Assembly (NCBI RefSeq): GCF_000714535.1
Contig: NZ_AUND01000001.1
Span: forward strand, 558,001 to 622,000
DNA length: 64,000 bases
Origin: Thioclava pacifica DSM 10166
GTDB taxonomy: Bacteria; Pseudomonadota; Alphaproteobacteria; Rhodobacterales; Rhodobacteraceae
Direction of reading: 5' to 3'
The position numbers and the translations under genes are program-made. The notes beneath the pieces are model-generated. The model was not told the DNA's origin, made no database searches, and saw nothing but the letters and a program-made list of their open reading frames with translations. How positions within the stretch are numbered: the stretch's first letter is position 1; each line of letters begins with the position of its first letter. Positions 25,783 to 35,900 of the stretch are shown piece after piece.

Positions 25783-26877
25783 ATGACGACGCATATTCGC
25801 CCCCAGCCCGGTATTATGGACATCGAGCTCTATCAGGGCGGCGCTTCCCATGTGGCCGGGCGCACCGATGCGGTGAAGCTCAGCTCGAACGAGAACCCTT
25901 TCGGCCCGTCCGACAAGGCTAAGGACGCGTTCGCGAAATGCGCGCATTCGATGCACCGCTACCCCTCGACCGATCACGCCCGGCTGCGCCAGGCGATCGG
26001 TGAGGTGCACGGGCTCGACCCTGACCGCATCATCTGCGGCGTGGGCTCGGACGAGATCATCCACTTCCTGTGTCAGGCCTATGTCGGCGCGCGCGACGAG
26101 GTCGTGTTCACCGAGCACGGCTTCCTGATGTATCGCATCTCGACCAAGGCCGCGGGCGGTACGCCGATCGAAGTGCCCGAGCGTGAGCGCACCACCGATG
26201 TCGATGCGATCCTCGCGGCCTGCACGAAGAAAACGAAGCTCGTCTTCCTCGCCAACCCGAACAACCCGACCGGCACGATGATCGGGCTGGCCGAGCTGGA
26301 ACGGCTCGCGACCGGCCTGCCGAAAGGCGCGCTTCTGGTCATCGACAGCGCCTATGCGGAATATGTCGAGGGCTATGACGGGGGCGCGGAGCTGGCGACG
26401 CGCCTGCCCAACGTGTTCATGACCCGGACCTTCTCGAAGATCTACGGGCTCGGCGGTTTGCGCGTCGGCTGGGGCTATGGCGATCGCGAGGTGATCGACG
26501 TGCTCAATCGCATTCGCGGGCCGTTCAACCTTTCGACTGCGCAGCTCGACACTGCCGAGGCGGCCGTGCGCGATCAGGACTGGGTCAACAAATGCCGCGA
26601 CGACAACACGCGCCTGCGCGCATGGCTGGCCGAAGCTTTGGCTGAAAAGGGTGTTCCATCAGATACTTCCACGGCGAACTTCATCCTTGCGCGGTTTGCG
26701 TCCGAGGATGAGGCGGCCGCCTGTGACGAGTATCTGAAATCCGAAGGGATCATCGTGCGGCGCGTGGCGGGCTACAACCTGCCGAACTGCCTGCGCATCA
26801 CCGTGGGCGACGAGCCCTCCTGCCGCCGCGTGGCGCATCTGATCGGTGTGTTCAAGGCGGGCGGTGCGATCGCATGA
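25783..26877 (+). CDS. hisC: Histidinol-phosphate aminotransferase
   Basis: PLP-dependent fold-type I aminotransferase of histidine biosynthesis; the HisC group can also act on aromatic amino-acid precursors. The 364-residue protein has [12 protein letters not shown] near the N-terminus, [10 protein letters not shown], and the PLP lysine in [18 protein letters not shown]. It overlaps tyrC by 4 bases (ATGA). Pairing with a prephenate/arogenate dehydrogenase suggests this copy may serve tyrosine/phenylalanine transamination instead of, or besides, histidine synthesis. Confidence 0.92.
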   Translation: MTTHIRPQPGIMDIELYQGGASHVAGRTDAVKLSSNENPFGPSDKAKDAFAKCAHSMHRYPSTDHARLRQAIGEVHGLDPDRIICGVGSDEIIHFLCQAYVGARDEVVFTEHGFLMYRISTKAAGGTPIEVPERERTTDVDAILAACTKKTKLVFLANPNNPTGTMIGLAELERLATGLPKGALLVIDSAYAEYVEGYDGGAELATRLPNVFMTRTFSKIYGLGGLRVGWGYGDREVIDVLNRIRGPFNLSTAQLDTAEAAVRDQDWVNKCRDDNTRLRAWLAEALAEKGVPSDTSTANFILARFASEDEAAACDEYLKSEGIIVRRVAGYNLPNCLRITVGDEPSCRRVAHLIGVFKAGGAIA

Positions 26878-27800
26878 GCCAGATTTATGAGAAGGTCGCG
26901 CTGATCGGACTGGGGCTGATCGCCTCGTCGATGGCGCGAGCGATACGCGCGAAAGGCCTGGCGGGCGAGATCGTGGGCCATGCGCGCTCGGCCGAGACGC
27001 GCGCGACCGCGCTGGAGATCGGGCTGGTCGATGCGGTCTATGAGCGGGCTGCCGAGGCGGTGCAGGGCGCCGATCTGGTGGTGCTTTGCGTGCCCGTCGG
27101 CGTGATGGGCAAAATCACCGAAGAGATCGCGCCGCATCTGGCACCTGGCGCGACCGTGACCGATGTCGGCTCGGTTAAGCGCGCGGTGATCGACGCGGTC
27201 GGCCCGCATATGCCTGAAGCTGTGCATTTCATCCCCGGTCACCCCTTGGCCGGGACCGAGCAATCGGGCCCGCGCGCGGGTTTCGCGACGCTCTTCGTGA
27301 ACCGCTGGTGGCTTTTCACGCCGCTTGAGGGCACCGATCCGGCGGCTCTGACACGGGTGAAATCGCTGGTTGAGGCGATGGGCGCGAATACCGACGAGAT
27401 GGCGCCCGATCATCATGATCTTGTGCTCGCGGTCGTGTCGCATACGCCCCACCTGATTGCCTATACAATGGTGGGCGTGGCAGATCACCTTCGTCGTGTA
27501 ACCCACGAAGAAGTCATAAAATATTCTGCTACGGGTTTTCGCGACTTTACCCGGATCGCGGCCTCGGACCCGGTGATGTGGCGCGATGTGTTCCTGACCA
27601 ACAAGGAAGCGACGCTCGATATTCTGGGCCGCTTCACCGAGGAACTCTTCATGCTGCAACGCGCGATCCGCATGGGCGATGGCGAGATGCTGCACGACTA
27701 TTTCACCCGCACCCGCGCGATCCGTCGCGGAATCATCGAGGCGGGTCAGGATACGGACGCTCCGGATTTCGGTCGCGCCGTGCCGAAGAAGGACGAATGA
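26874..27800 (+). CDS. tyrC: Prephenate/arogenate dehydrogenase
   Basis: NAD(P)-dependent oxidative decarboxylation in tyrosine synthesis. The 308-residue protein has an N-terminal Rossmann motif ([16 protein letters not shown]), the substrate motif [11 protein letters not shown], the [14 protein letters not shown] signature and a helical C-terminal dimerisation domain ([18 protein letters not shown]). It lacks a chorismate mutase or ACT domain, so it is the stand-alone TyrC/TyrA(p) type. Tight overlaps with hisC upstream and the extensin-like gene downstream indicate one transcription unit. Preference for prephenate versus arogenate cannot be read from the sequence. Confidence 0.92.
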   Translation: MSQIYEKVALIGLGLIASSMARAIRAKGLAGEIVGHARSAETRATALEIGLVDAVYERAAEAVQGADLVVLCVPVGVMGKITEEIAPHLAPGATVTDVGSVKRAVIDAVGPHMPEAVHFIPGHPLAGTEQSGPRAGFATLFVNRWWLFTPLEGTDPAALTRVKSLVEAMGANTDEMAPDHHDLVLAVVSHTPHLIAYTMVGVADHLRRVTHEEVIKYSATGFRDFTRIAASDPVMWRDVFLTNKEATLDILGRFTEELFMLQRAIRMGDGEMLHDYFTRTRAIRRGIIEAGQDTDAPDFGRAVPKKDE

Positions 27801-28405
27801 GGGCCGCGCCTCTCATCGGTCTTGCGGCGCTGATGGCGCTAGGCTCCTGCGGGCGAGGTGGGGAAGAGCGGCTCAATGCGCGCTATTCCTCATCGGGCAA
27901 GCTGTGCGGGATCTCGGGTCTCGAAGGTCAGGAAATCGCACCGATCGACGGCCCCGGTGGCTGCGGGATCGACGCTCCGGTTCAGATCACCGCTGTCTCG
28001 GGCATTCGTCTGACGAGCCCCGCGCGGGTCAACTGCACCACCGCCAAGGCGTTCAAGCGCTGGGTCGATCGCGGCATCAAGCCAGCCGTGGGCAAGCGGG
28101 GCGGCGGGATCGAGTCGATCCGGATCGCTGCTTCCTATGCCTGCCGGAGCCGCAATTCGCAGCGTGGCGCGAAGCTATCGGAACATGCCAAGGGCAATGC
28201 GATTGATGTTTCGGGCGTGATCTTGCGCGATGGGTCCGTGCTGACGGTGCTCGGCGACTGGCGCAAGGGGCCGGTGATCAAACGGATGCACAAATCGGCC
28301 TGCGGGCCCTTCGGCACCGTGCTTGGCCCGAAATCGGATCGCTTCCATCAGGACCACATCCATGTAGATGTGGCCAGCTATCGCTCCGGCCCTTACTGTC
28401 GCTGA
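27797..28405 (+). CDS. Extensin-like lipoprotein with M15-type peptidase motifs
   Basis: A 202-residue protein beginning with a lipoprotein signal ([18 protein letters not shown]; lipobox cysteine C18). The rest matches the alphaproteobacterial extensin-like C-terminal family, with conserved cysteines (CGISGLEG, GGCGID, NCTTAKAF, YACRSRN, SACGPFG, PYCR) and metal-peptidase-like motifs SEHAKGNAIDVSG and FHQDHIHVD, reminiscent of LAS/M15 D,D-carboxypeptidases. A role in peptidoglycan trimming at the envelope is a reasonable inference. Its ATG overlaps the tyrC stop (ATGA) and its end overlaps the convergent DUF2125 gene by 13 bases. Confidence 0.8.
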   Translation: MRAAPLIGLAALMALGSCGRGGEERLNARYSSSGKLCGISGLEGQEIAPIDGPGGCGIDAPVQITAVSGIRLTSPARVNCTTAKAFKRWVDRGIKPAVGKRGGGIESIRIAASYACRSRNSQRGAKLSEHAKGNAIDVSGVILRDGSVLTVLGDWRKGPVIKRMHKSACGPFGTVLGPKSDRFHQDHIHVDVASYRSGPYCR

Positions 28406-29448
28406 GCGGGGAATTGCGGCGCCGCCCCCAGAGGGATCGGACCGAGACTCATCAACCCGTTATGGAAGACCATCGGCACTTCGAGCGCGTTGCCGGGATC
28501 CTTCGCGGCCATCATCGTGCCGACCGAGCGCAGAACCTTCACCTCGTCCTTGCCGATCATGCCGAGCCCGCGTGCGATGTCGATCCAGTTCTTCCAGGAG
28601 GCCGACCGGATCATGATCGTCCCTTCGGGATAGCCGCTCGGGTCGATGGTCAGATTGCCCTTGGCCGAGAGGTCATTGCCGCCCCAGCTCAGGGACAGGT
28701 CGCTGAGCGAGAGCGTCATCAGCCCCGGCAGACCGTCCTGCGCCGTTGTCTGCGTGATCGGGGCGCGCAGTCCGGCGATCGCGTCGAGGTGTAGCCGCGC
28801 CACGGTTGCGGGCAGGCCTGCTTTCGGGGCCAGCTCCTTCGCGAGATCGGGCGGCAGTGTGAGATTCACCGCCTCCGCGCCAAGTCGGTAGGCCGCGGCC
28901 GGCATGATCAGCCCGCTCGCTTCGGCAGCCCCTTTCAGCGCGCCCTGCGCCTTGTCCTCGCGCGAGATCGCCAGCCGGACCTGATCGGCGGCAAGCGTCG
29001 GGGCGCTGCCCGTATCGGGTTTCAGCACCGGATTGCTCAGCACCGCGATCGCCTCTTCAAGCGGTAGAGCGGTCGAATAGCCCACCGTCATCGAGGCGCG
29101 CATATCTGCGAGATCGAGCGTATAACTCTGATCGCCGACGGAGATCGTCTGGCCCGAGGGCAGATAGGCGATCACCTCATTGGGCGCATATCCCAGTGCA
29201 AAGATCTGGGCGAAGGGGGCTGTCCAGCTCCAGGCGCCGTTCTGGTCACGCAGTTCTGGCTTGTCGAAGGTCAGATCGAAACGCGAGGGAAAGCCCGCGA
29301 GGGATACCGATTGCGCATCGCCCCAGCCCTCGGAACGCGCCTGAACGATCATCGCCTGCGCGCCGTCTTCGATCTTGCGCGCACCAAGGAACCAGTAGCC
29401 CGCATAGGCGAGCGTCGCGATCACCACCAGCCAGATCAGTTTGCGCAT
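28393..29448 (-). CDS. DUF2125 membrane-anchored protein
   Basis: A 351-residue protein with one N-terminal transmembrane anchor (MRKLIWLVVIATLAYAGYWF) and a large beta-rich periplasmic domain built of strands such as VSLAGFPSRFDLTF and GNLTIDPSGYPEGTIMI. This matches DUF2125, an AsmA-like alphaproteobacterial family of unknown function, possibly involved in envelope lipid or protein handling. The start is set at ATG 29446-29448, preceded by AGAGG; an ATG 12 codons upstream (MEGEEFAKR) is an alternative. It is convergent with the extensin-like gene and divergent from the ChaC-like gene. Confidence 0.78.
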   Translation of the reverse strand: MRKLIWLVVIATLAYAGYWFLGARKIEDGAQAMIVQARSEGWGDAQSVSLAGFPSRFDLTFDKPELRDQNGAWSWTAPFAQIFALGYAPNEVIAYLPSGQTISVGDQSYTLDLADMRASMTVGYSTALPLEEAIAVLSNPVLKPDTGSAPTLAADQVRLAISREDKAQGALKGAAEASGLIMPAAAYRLGAEAVNLTLPPDLAKELAPKAGLPATVARLHLDAIAGLRAPITQTTAQDGLPGLMTLSLSDLSLSWGGNDLSAKGNLTIDPSGYPEGTIMIRSASWKNWIDIARGLGMIGKDEVKVLRSVGTMMAAKDPGNALEVPMVFHNGLMSLGPIPLGAAPQFPAQRQ

Positions 29449-29499
29449 CGCCTGCGGCCTCTTTGCAAATTCCTCGCCCTCCATGTAAGGGCTGATCGC

Positions 29500-30048
29500 A
29501 TGCAGGACCAGTCACATGACGATACGATCTGGATCTTCGGCTATGGCTCGCTGATCTGGGATCCGGGGTTTGATCCGGCCGAACGGGTTCTCGCCCGCGC
29601 GCCGGGGTGGGAACGCAGCTTCTGCCTGCGCTCTCTTGTCCATCGCGGTACGCCCGAGGCACCGGGTCTGGTGCTGGCGCTCGACGCGGGGCAGGGCGCT
29701 TGCGCGGGGCTCGCCTTTTCGGTGCGTACCGGGCAGGAGGTCGAGGTGATGGCCTATCTGCGCAAGCGTGAGCTGGTCACCTCGGCCTATCTGGAGACCC
29801 GCGTGGCGCTGGAACTGGCCGACGGGCGACAGGTCGAGGCGGTGACCTACGTGATCGACCGCCACCATGACCAGTATTGCGGCGGGCTGACCCATGAGGA
29901 GCAGGCCGCGATCATCGCCGAGGCACATGGCGGCCGCGGGCCCAACTGCGAGTACCTGTTCAATACGGCCGCCCATCTGCACGAACTGGGCATTCCCGAT
30001 CCGCATCTTGATGCGCTTGCGGCACGGGTTCGTGAACTGTCGCGATAG
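29500..30048 (+). CDS. ChaC-like gamma-glutamylcyclotransferase
   Basis: A 182-residue protein with the ChaC/GGCT signature IFGYGSLIWDPGF, then RSFCLRSLVHRGTPEAPGL, the probable catalytic glutamate in AYLRKREL, and the C-terminal YIDRHHDQYCGGL-type segment followed by GPNCEYLFNTAAHL. ChaC enzymes degrade glutathione to 5-oxoproline and Cys-Gly in the cytoplasm. Length fits the ChaC group. It starts 51 bases from the divergent DUF2125 gene and is followed by the MotA/ExbB-like pair. Confidence 0.88.
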   Translation: MQDQSHDDTIWIFGYGSLIWDPGFDPAERVLARAPGWERSFCLRSLVHRGTPEAPGLVLALDAGQGACAGLAFSVRTGQEVEVMAYLRKRELVTSAYLETRVALELADGRQVEAVTYVIDRHHDQYCGGLTHEEQAAIIAEAHGGRGPNCEYLFNTAAHLHELGIPDPHLDALAARVRELSR

Positions 30049-30104
30049 GTCTTGGCGAAATGCGACGCCCCCGCTAGGCTCGGGCCAAACAGGCAAGAGG
30101 GGCA

Positions 30105-31304
30105 ATGATGCAGGAGCCGATCCGGCTGGAGCCGCAATTCTCGCAACCCGTGCGGCAGGTGCTGCTGATGCTGCTGGTGCTCGGGCTCGTGGGGGCGGGA
30201 GGCTATTTCGCCTATTCGCGCATCTTCCCGATTTTTCTCGCAAATCCCTGGCTGAACGGGGTGATCGCCGCCGTCTTCGTCTTCGGTATCCTTGCCTGTT
30301 TCTGGCAGGTGGTACAGCTCGTGCAGGCGGTGAACTGGATCGAGAGCTTCGCCGCTGACCGTCCCGGCCGCCCGCAGGTGCGCGCGCCTTCGGTTCTGGC
30401 CCCGCTCGCCGCCCTGCTGGGATCACGCGAGGCACGCCGCGCGGTGTCCTCCTCCTCGGGCCGCTCGATCCTCGAATCCGTGGCGACCCGGATCGACGAG
30501 GCGCGCGACATCACCCGCTATATCGCGGGGCTTCTGATCTTCCTTGGCTTGCTCGGCACCTTCTACGGTCTTGCGACCACGGTGCCCGCAGTGGTCGAGA
30601 CGATCCGCGCCCTTGCCCCGAAAGAGGGCGACAGCGCGATGGGGGTCTTCGACAACCTGATGACCGGGCTCGAGGCGCAGCTTGGCGGCATGGGCACGGC
30701 CTTCTCCTCCTCGCTTCTGGGGCTCGCGGGCTCGCTGGTGGTGGGGCTTCTGGAGCTGTTCGTCAGCCACGGTCAGAACCGGTTCTACCGCGAGCTCGAG
30801 GAATGGATTTCCTCGATCACGCGGCTGTCCTTCACTGCGCTCGAAGGGGGCGATGGCGAGGGCTCGATGGTCGCGGGGGTGCTCGATCACATGGCCGAGC
30901 AGATGGAGCAGATCCAGACGCTTTTCGTGCGCTCGGATGCGGGGCGGGTGCAGACCGAGGCGCGCATCGCCCATCTGTCGAACGCGATCCATGATCTGTC
31001 CGAGCGGCTCAGCGCCGAGATGGATGCCCGTGCGCGCCAGCAAAACGCGTTGCAGATAATGGCGGACGGGCAGGAGCGGCTGATCACCTCTCTCGACCGG
31101 CTGGCCGCGCGTACCGAAGAGGGCGCGCCCGAGGCCGAGGCGCTGATGGAGACACGGATGCGGTTGCGCTCGATCGACCAGCAGATGATGCGGATGCTCG
31201 AGGAAATCTCGGCGGGCCGGCAGGAAAGCATGGCCGATCTGCGCCACGATTTCGCAGCCCTCACCCGCGCCCTTCTCGGCTACAAGCCGCGCAGCGAGGA
31301 GTGA
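30105..31304 (+). CDS. MotA/TolQ/ExbB-like proton-channel subunit with long cytoplasmic tail
   Basis: A 399-residue protein with two N-terminal transmembrane helices (about 18-36 and 48-68), a cytoplasmic stretch, two further helices (about 138-157 and 192-218; LLIFLGLLGTFYGLATTVP and GTAFSSSLLGLAGSLVVGLL) that carry the MotA/TolQ/ExbB signature, and a roughly 170-residue helical tail (AEQMEQIQTLFV...RLRSIDQQMMRMLEEI). It forms an operon with the OmpA/MotB-like gene 3 bases downstream, so the two should make a proton-driven stator-type complex. The layout resembles ZorA of Zorya systems, but no zorC, zorD or zorE is nearby; a housekeeping envelope motor is more likely. Confidence 0.82.
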   Translation: MMQEPIRLEPQFSQPVRQVLLMLLVLGLVGAGGYFAYSRIFPIFLANPWLNGVIAAVFVFGILACFWQVVQLVQAVNWIESFAADRPGRPQVRAPSVLAPLAALLGSREARRAVSSSSGRSILESVATRIDEARDITRYIAGLLIFLGLLGTFYGLATTVPAVVETIRALAPKEGDSAMGVFDNLMTGLEAQLGGMGTAFSSSLLGLAGSLVVGLLELFVSHGQNRFYRELEEWISSITRLSFTALEGGDGEGSMVAGVLDHMAEQMEQIQTLFVRSDAGRVQTEARIAHLSNAIHDLSERLSAEMDARARQQNALQIMADGQERLITSLDRLAARTEEGAPEAEALMETRMRLRSIDQQMMRMLEEISAGRQESMADLRHDFAALTRALLGYKPRSEE

Positions 31305-31307
31305 TCC

Positions 31308-32699
31308 ATGGCGCTCGCCCGCCGCAACTCCGGCCGTTTCTCCACCAATATCTGGCCCGGCTTCGTCGATGCGATGACGGCGCTCCTGCTGGTGCTGATG
31401 TTCGTGCTGTCGATCTTCATGATCGTGCAATCGGTGCTGCGCGACACGCTGACCACGAAGGAAGGCGAGCTGACCGCGCTCAATGAGCAGGTCGCGAACC
31501 TCGCTCGGGCGCTGTCGCTCGAGCAGACGCGGAGCCAGACGCTGACGGGCCAGCTTGAAGATGCAAAGGACAAGGCCGATCAGCAGCAGACCCTGATCGC
31601 CACGCTCACCTCGCAGCTCGAAACGCGGCAGGCGGCGCTCGATACGGCCACTCAGAAGATCACCGAGTTCGAGGCCCGCGTCACCCAGCTGATCGGGCAG
31701 CGCGATGCGGCACTGGCCGATGCGAGCGCCAAGGCCGACGAGATCCGGCTGAGCAAGGAAACCATCGCCGATCTGCGCGACAAGCTGACGAAATCGGGTG
31801 ACGAGGTCGCGGCGATGACGCTCCAGCTCGAAGAGGCGCGCAAGCAGGCCGAAGACACGCTGACCCTTCTGGCCGCTGCCCAAGCTGCGAAGAAGGATCT
31901 GCAAGCCCAGCTCGACCAGCAGCTTTCCGAGGCCGAGAAACAGGCGGCGCTGAAGCTCACCGCGCAGCAGGCGCTGGAGAAACAGACGCAGATCTCGGAC
32001 GATGCGGCGAAGAAGGTGGCGCTTTTGAACCAGCAGGTCGCCGCGCTGCGCAGCCAGCTCGCGCAGCTGCAAAACGTGCTCGACGAGGCGCAGCAGAAGG
32101 ATGCCGAGGCCAAGGTCCAGATCGACAATCTGGGCCAGCAGCTCAACGCGGCGCTGGCCCGTGCCGCCGCCGAGGAAAAGAAACGCGCCGATCTCGAAGA
32201 GGCCGCGCGCAAGAAGGCCGAGGCCGAGGCGAAGGATCTGCAGAATTACCGCTCGGAGTTCTTCGGCCGCCTGTCGCAACTTCTGCGCGGCAAGGAAGGC
32301 GTGAAGGTCGAGGGCGACCGTTTCGTCTTCTCCTCCGAGGTGCTCTTCGCGCCCGCCTCCGCCACGCTCTCGGATGCGGGCAAGCTACAGATCAAGCAGG
32401 TGACGGGGCTGCTCGATCAGCTCAGCGGCGAGATCCCGAAGGATATTCCCTGGATCATCCGCGTCGACGGTCACACCGACGATACGCCACTTTCGGGTCA
32501 GGGCCAGTTCAAGGACAACTGGGAACTCAGCCAGGCTCGCGCGCTTTCGGTGGTGAAATACATGGTCGAGGATCTGGGCTTCCCGCCCGATCGGCTCGCC
32601 GCCGCAGGCTTTGCCGAGTTCGATCCGGTCAACACTGCCGACACGCCCGAGGCGCGCGCGCAGAACCGCCGTATCGAGCTGAAACTGACCGAACGCTGA
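31308..32699 (+). CDS. MotB-like OmpA-domain protein with long coiled coil
   Basis: A 463-residue protein. Residues 16-42 form one transmembrane helix preceded by PGFVDAMTALLLVLMFVL, whose D21 is at the position of the essential proton-binding aspartate of MotB. Residues about 50-310 are an almost uninterrupted coiled coil rich in Ala, Gln, Lys and Glu. Residues about 325-463 are an OmpA-type peptidoglycan-binding domain (IRVDGHTDDTPL, NWELSQARALSVVKYM, NRRIELKL). It is the partner of the ExbB/MotA-like protein upstream. The coiled coil would span much of the periplasm, so the complex should couple proton flow to the cell wall. Confidence 0.85.
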   Translation: MALARRNSGRFSTNIWPGFVDAMTALLLVLMFVLSIFMIVQSVLRDTLTTKEGELTALNEQVANLARALSLEQTRSQTLTGQLEDAKDKADQQQTLIATLTSQLETRQAALDTATQKITEFEARVTQLIGQRDAALADASAKADEIRLSKETIADLRDKLTKSGDEVAAMTLQLEEARKQAEDTLTLLAAAQAAKKDLQAQLDQQLSEAEKQAALKLTAQQALEKQTQISDDAAKKVALLNQQVAALRSQLAQLQNVLDEAQQKDAEAKVQIDNLGQQLNAALARAAAEEKKRADLEEAARKKAEAEAKDLQNYRSEFFGRLSQLLRGKEGVKVEGDRFVFSSEVLFAPASATLSDAGKLQIKQVTGLLDQLSGEIPKDIPWIIRVDGHTDDTPLSGQGQFKDNWELSQARALSVVKYMVEDLGFPPDRLAAAGFAEFDPVNTADTPEARAQNRRIELKLTER

Positions 32700-32756
32700 G
32701 GGCGTTGCGCCGCGTCGTGATGCCGACGCATCGGCCGATCTGCCCGGTTTTGGACG

Positions 32757-32785
32757 TTGTCCGCCTTTTCGGCGCCGCCTATCCT
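32757..32785 (+). promoter_or_regulatory. Possible promoter of the two-partner secretion operon
   Basis: TTGTCC (32757-32762), a 17-base spacer and TATCCT (32780-32785). It is a modest match, but the best I see in the 245-base gap before the exoprotein gene, and it implies a leader of about 150 bases. Confidence 0.3.
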
Positions 32786-32944
32786 TTTGGTGCATTTGGA
32801 AATGAACAAAACCGGGCGCGGCGTGACCTGTCGCGATCTCGGATCGCCCTCGGATAGCCGCGAAATAACGGGCGGCGAGGGATAGCAGGCGAGGATTGCA
32901 GGCTGAAGACTTCAGAGGAATTTTCCCGCGCCCTGGCGGTCGGG

Positions 32945-35900
32945 ATGGTCATCGGGCTCGGGCCTGTCTGCCTTTCCATGCCGGTTCAGGCCGAAAATCT
33001 TCCCGTGGGCGGGCAAGTGGTTACCGGGTCGGCCACGATCACGGCACCCGGCGCCGATGCTCTGATCATCCGACAAGACAGTGACAAGGCGATCGTCAAC
33101 TGGTCGCAGTTCAATATCGGAGCCGCCCAGAGTGTCGATTTCCAGAATGGCAGCGGGGCGACGCTCAACCGGGTTACAGGCGGTGATGTCTCGACGCTCT
33201 CGGGGCAGCTCAGCGCGACGGGCAGCGTCTATCTGATCAACCCCGCGGGCGTGATCATCGGGCCGGACGGGGTCGTGACGACCGGTGGCGATTTCGTGGT
33301 CTCGACGCAGGGGCTCAGTGATGGCGCTTTCCTGGGCGGGGGCGATCTGACCTTCGCGGGTTCGTCCAAGGCACAGGTGCTCAATCTCGGCACGATCACC
33401 GCGCAGCAGGGTGATGTGGCGCTGATCGCGCGGCAGGTCGAGAATGACGGCACGATCTCGGCGCCCAATGGCACGGCGGCGCTGGCGGCGGGCTATCAGG
33501 TGGTGCTGCGCGGGGCCGATCTTGGCGATGGCAAGATCGAGGTGCAGCTGGGCGGTGACGACACCGGCGTGATCAATCGCGGCACGATCGAAGCGGCCAG
33601 CGCCGAGCTGCGCGCCAATGGCGGTAATGTCTACGCGCTGGCGGGCAACCGCGGTGGCGAGATCAACGCGACCGGCGTGGCTCGGCAGGGCGGGCGGGTT
33701 TTCCTGACGGCCGGGGCCACGGGCCATGTGGCGGTGAGCCAGAAGATCACGTCGCGCGCCGCCCCAGCGACCAGCCCGCGCCCGCCCGAGCGGCCCGTGG
33801 GTCGCGTCACGATTTCCGGCCAGACGGTCGATCTGTCCGGCACGATCGACGCGCGCGGCCCTGAGGGCGGGGCGGTCAAGGTCACGGGCGCGACGATTAC
33901 CCAAAGCGGCACCATCGACGCCTCGGCCGAGGCGGCGGGCGCTGCGGGCGGTTCGATCGAATTGCTGGCCAGCGGGGCGCTGAGCAGCTCTGGCGATCTG
34001 ATCGCGCGCGGTGGCGCGGGCGGGCAGGGCGGCTTTGTCGAGACCTCCGGTCACACGGTCGATTTCACCGGGCTGTCCGTCGATACAAGGGCCGAGGGCG
34101 GTCCGGCGGGGCTCTGGCTCGTCGATCCCGAGGATATCACCGTCGATGCGGCGGCGGCCTCGGTGATTTCGGCGAACCTCGCGACCAGTTCGGTCATGCT
34201 GCAAACCACCGCCAGCACGGCGAGCGGGACCGGCACGATCACCCCCGGCGCGGGCGATATCAGCATCGACGCGCCGATCGCCTGGGCGAGTGACACGACC
34301 CTGACGCTCGACGCCTATCACGCGATCACGATCAACGCGGCGATCTCGCCGCAAGGTGGCGGCAGCGTGGCGCTGAATTACGACGCCTCTGACCTTGGCA
34401 ATCTCAGCTTCGGGCTGACCAGCGCCGGGTTCAAGGGGCGCATCGACTACGGCGCCACCGATCTCGGCAGCGCCCTGAGCATCAACGGCACGCCTTATAC
34501 GCTGCTCTATTCGCTCGGTCAGCTTGACGCGGCAGATGGGGTCGACGCGATGACGGGGGCGGGCATGCCCGACGATCCGACCGGCAATTATGCGCTGGCG
34601 ACCAGCCTCGACGCACAGGGGGCGACCTATTCCCAGGCTCTGGTCAACACGAGCGGTATCTCGAGCAGTATTTTCGACGGGCTCGGCAATACCGTCTCGA
34701 ACCTCTCTGTTCATGGTGACAGCACGGTCGGGCTCTTTGGTGTGATGGGCGGGACGCTGCGCGATATCGGGGTCGACGGCGGCACGATGAGCGGCGTGGG
34801 CGGTGTCGGCGGGCTGGTGGGGTTCCTTTCCACCACTGCCACCGTGTTCGATGCGTTCAGCACGGCGGCGGTCGAGGGCCGCTACGACCCGAACGGGTTC
34901 GGCGGCAGCTATGGCGGTCTGGTCGGCTCCAGTCTCGGAACGATCCGCAACAGCTTTTCGACCGGGACGGTGCGCGCCGAAAACAGCACTCTCGGCGGGC
35001 TTGTCGGCGCCAATGCCGGCACGATCCGCGAGAGTTTCTCGACCGCCTCGGTGACCTTCCTGCCGCAAGATGCCAGCTTCGATGGTTCCAGCTACTCCGG
35101 CGGGCTCGTCGGCTACAATTCCACGGGCGGCAAGATCCGCGACAGTTTCGCGATGGGGGCCGTCAGCGGCTGGAAGGCTTCCGGCGGGCTGGTGGGCTAC
35201 AACAGAGGCGCGATCGAGACCTCCTTCGCCACCGGGGCGATCCTGAACCAGCCCCTGCAGACGACGAACACCTACGGCACCGGCACGGGCGCCTATGATC
35301 CGCCGCTCTTCGGCGGGCTGGTGGGCTACAGCACCGGCACGATCACGAACAGCTATTTCGACCGCGATACGGCAGGCACGCCGGTCAATTATTACGGTGG
35401 CACCGCGCTGGTCACCAGCGAGCTTCAAAACGCGCTGCCCACGGGCTTCGATCCGTCGGTCTGGGCAACGGGGGCGGACCTTTACCCCTATCTCAAGAGC
35501 ACCGCGCCCGATGGGCTCGCGGCGGTGTCGGGCACGGCCTATCTCGAGGCGGGCCAGTATCGCAGTGTGTATGTCTCGCAGACCTCGGCACTGGCGGAGC
35601 GGTCGGCGGATAATCGTGCGGTGCCGGAGGGGCTGGGCCTGCAAAACAGCATCCTCACCGAGGGGGGGGCTGCGGCGCGCGTGGCGCTCGATAGCGAGGG
35701 CGCGCGACTGCTGGCCGGTTCGGTCGGCGCCAATGGCACATACTACCTCTTCGCCCCGGCAGATCGGCTGACGGCGGGCAGCGATCTCGTGGTCTCCGCA
35801 CCGGGTGATACGGTCTCGGGCATGACCGCCGGGGCGCGGGTGCTGCCCGCAACCACCGGCACGCTTGCGCCCGTGACGACGGCGGATCTCTATGCGGGCT

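Noticed and set aside
30105-32699. A complete Zorya anti-phage system
   Set aside because: Only the ZorA/ZorB-like membrane pair is present; flanking genes are a ChaC-like enzyme and an adhesin system, with no helicase or nuclease.
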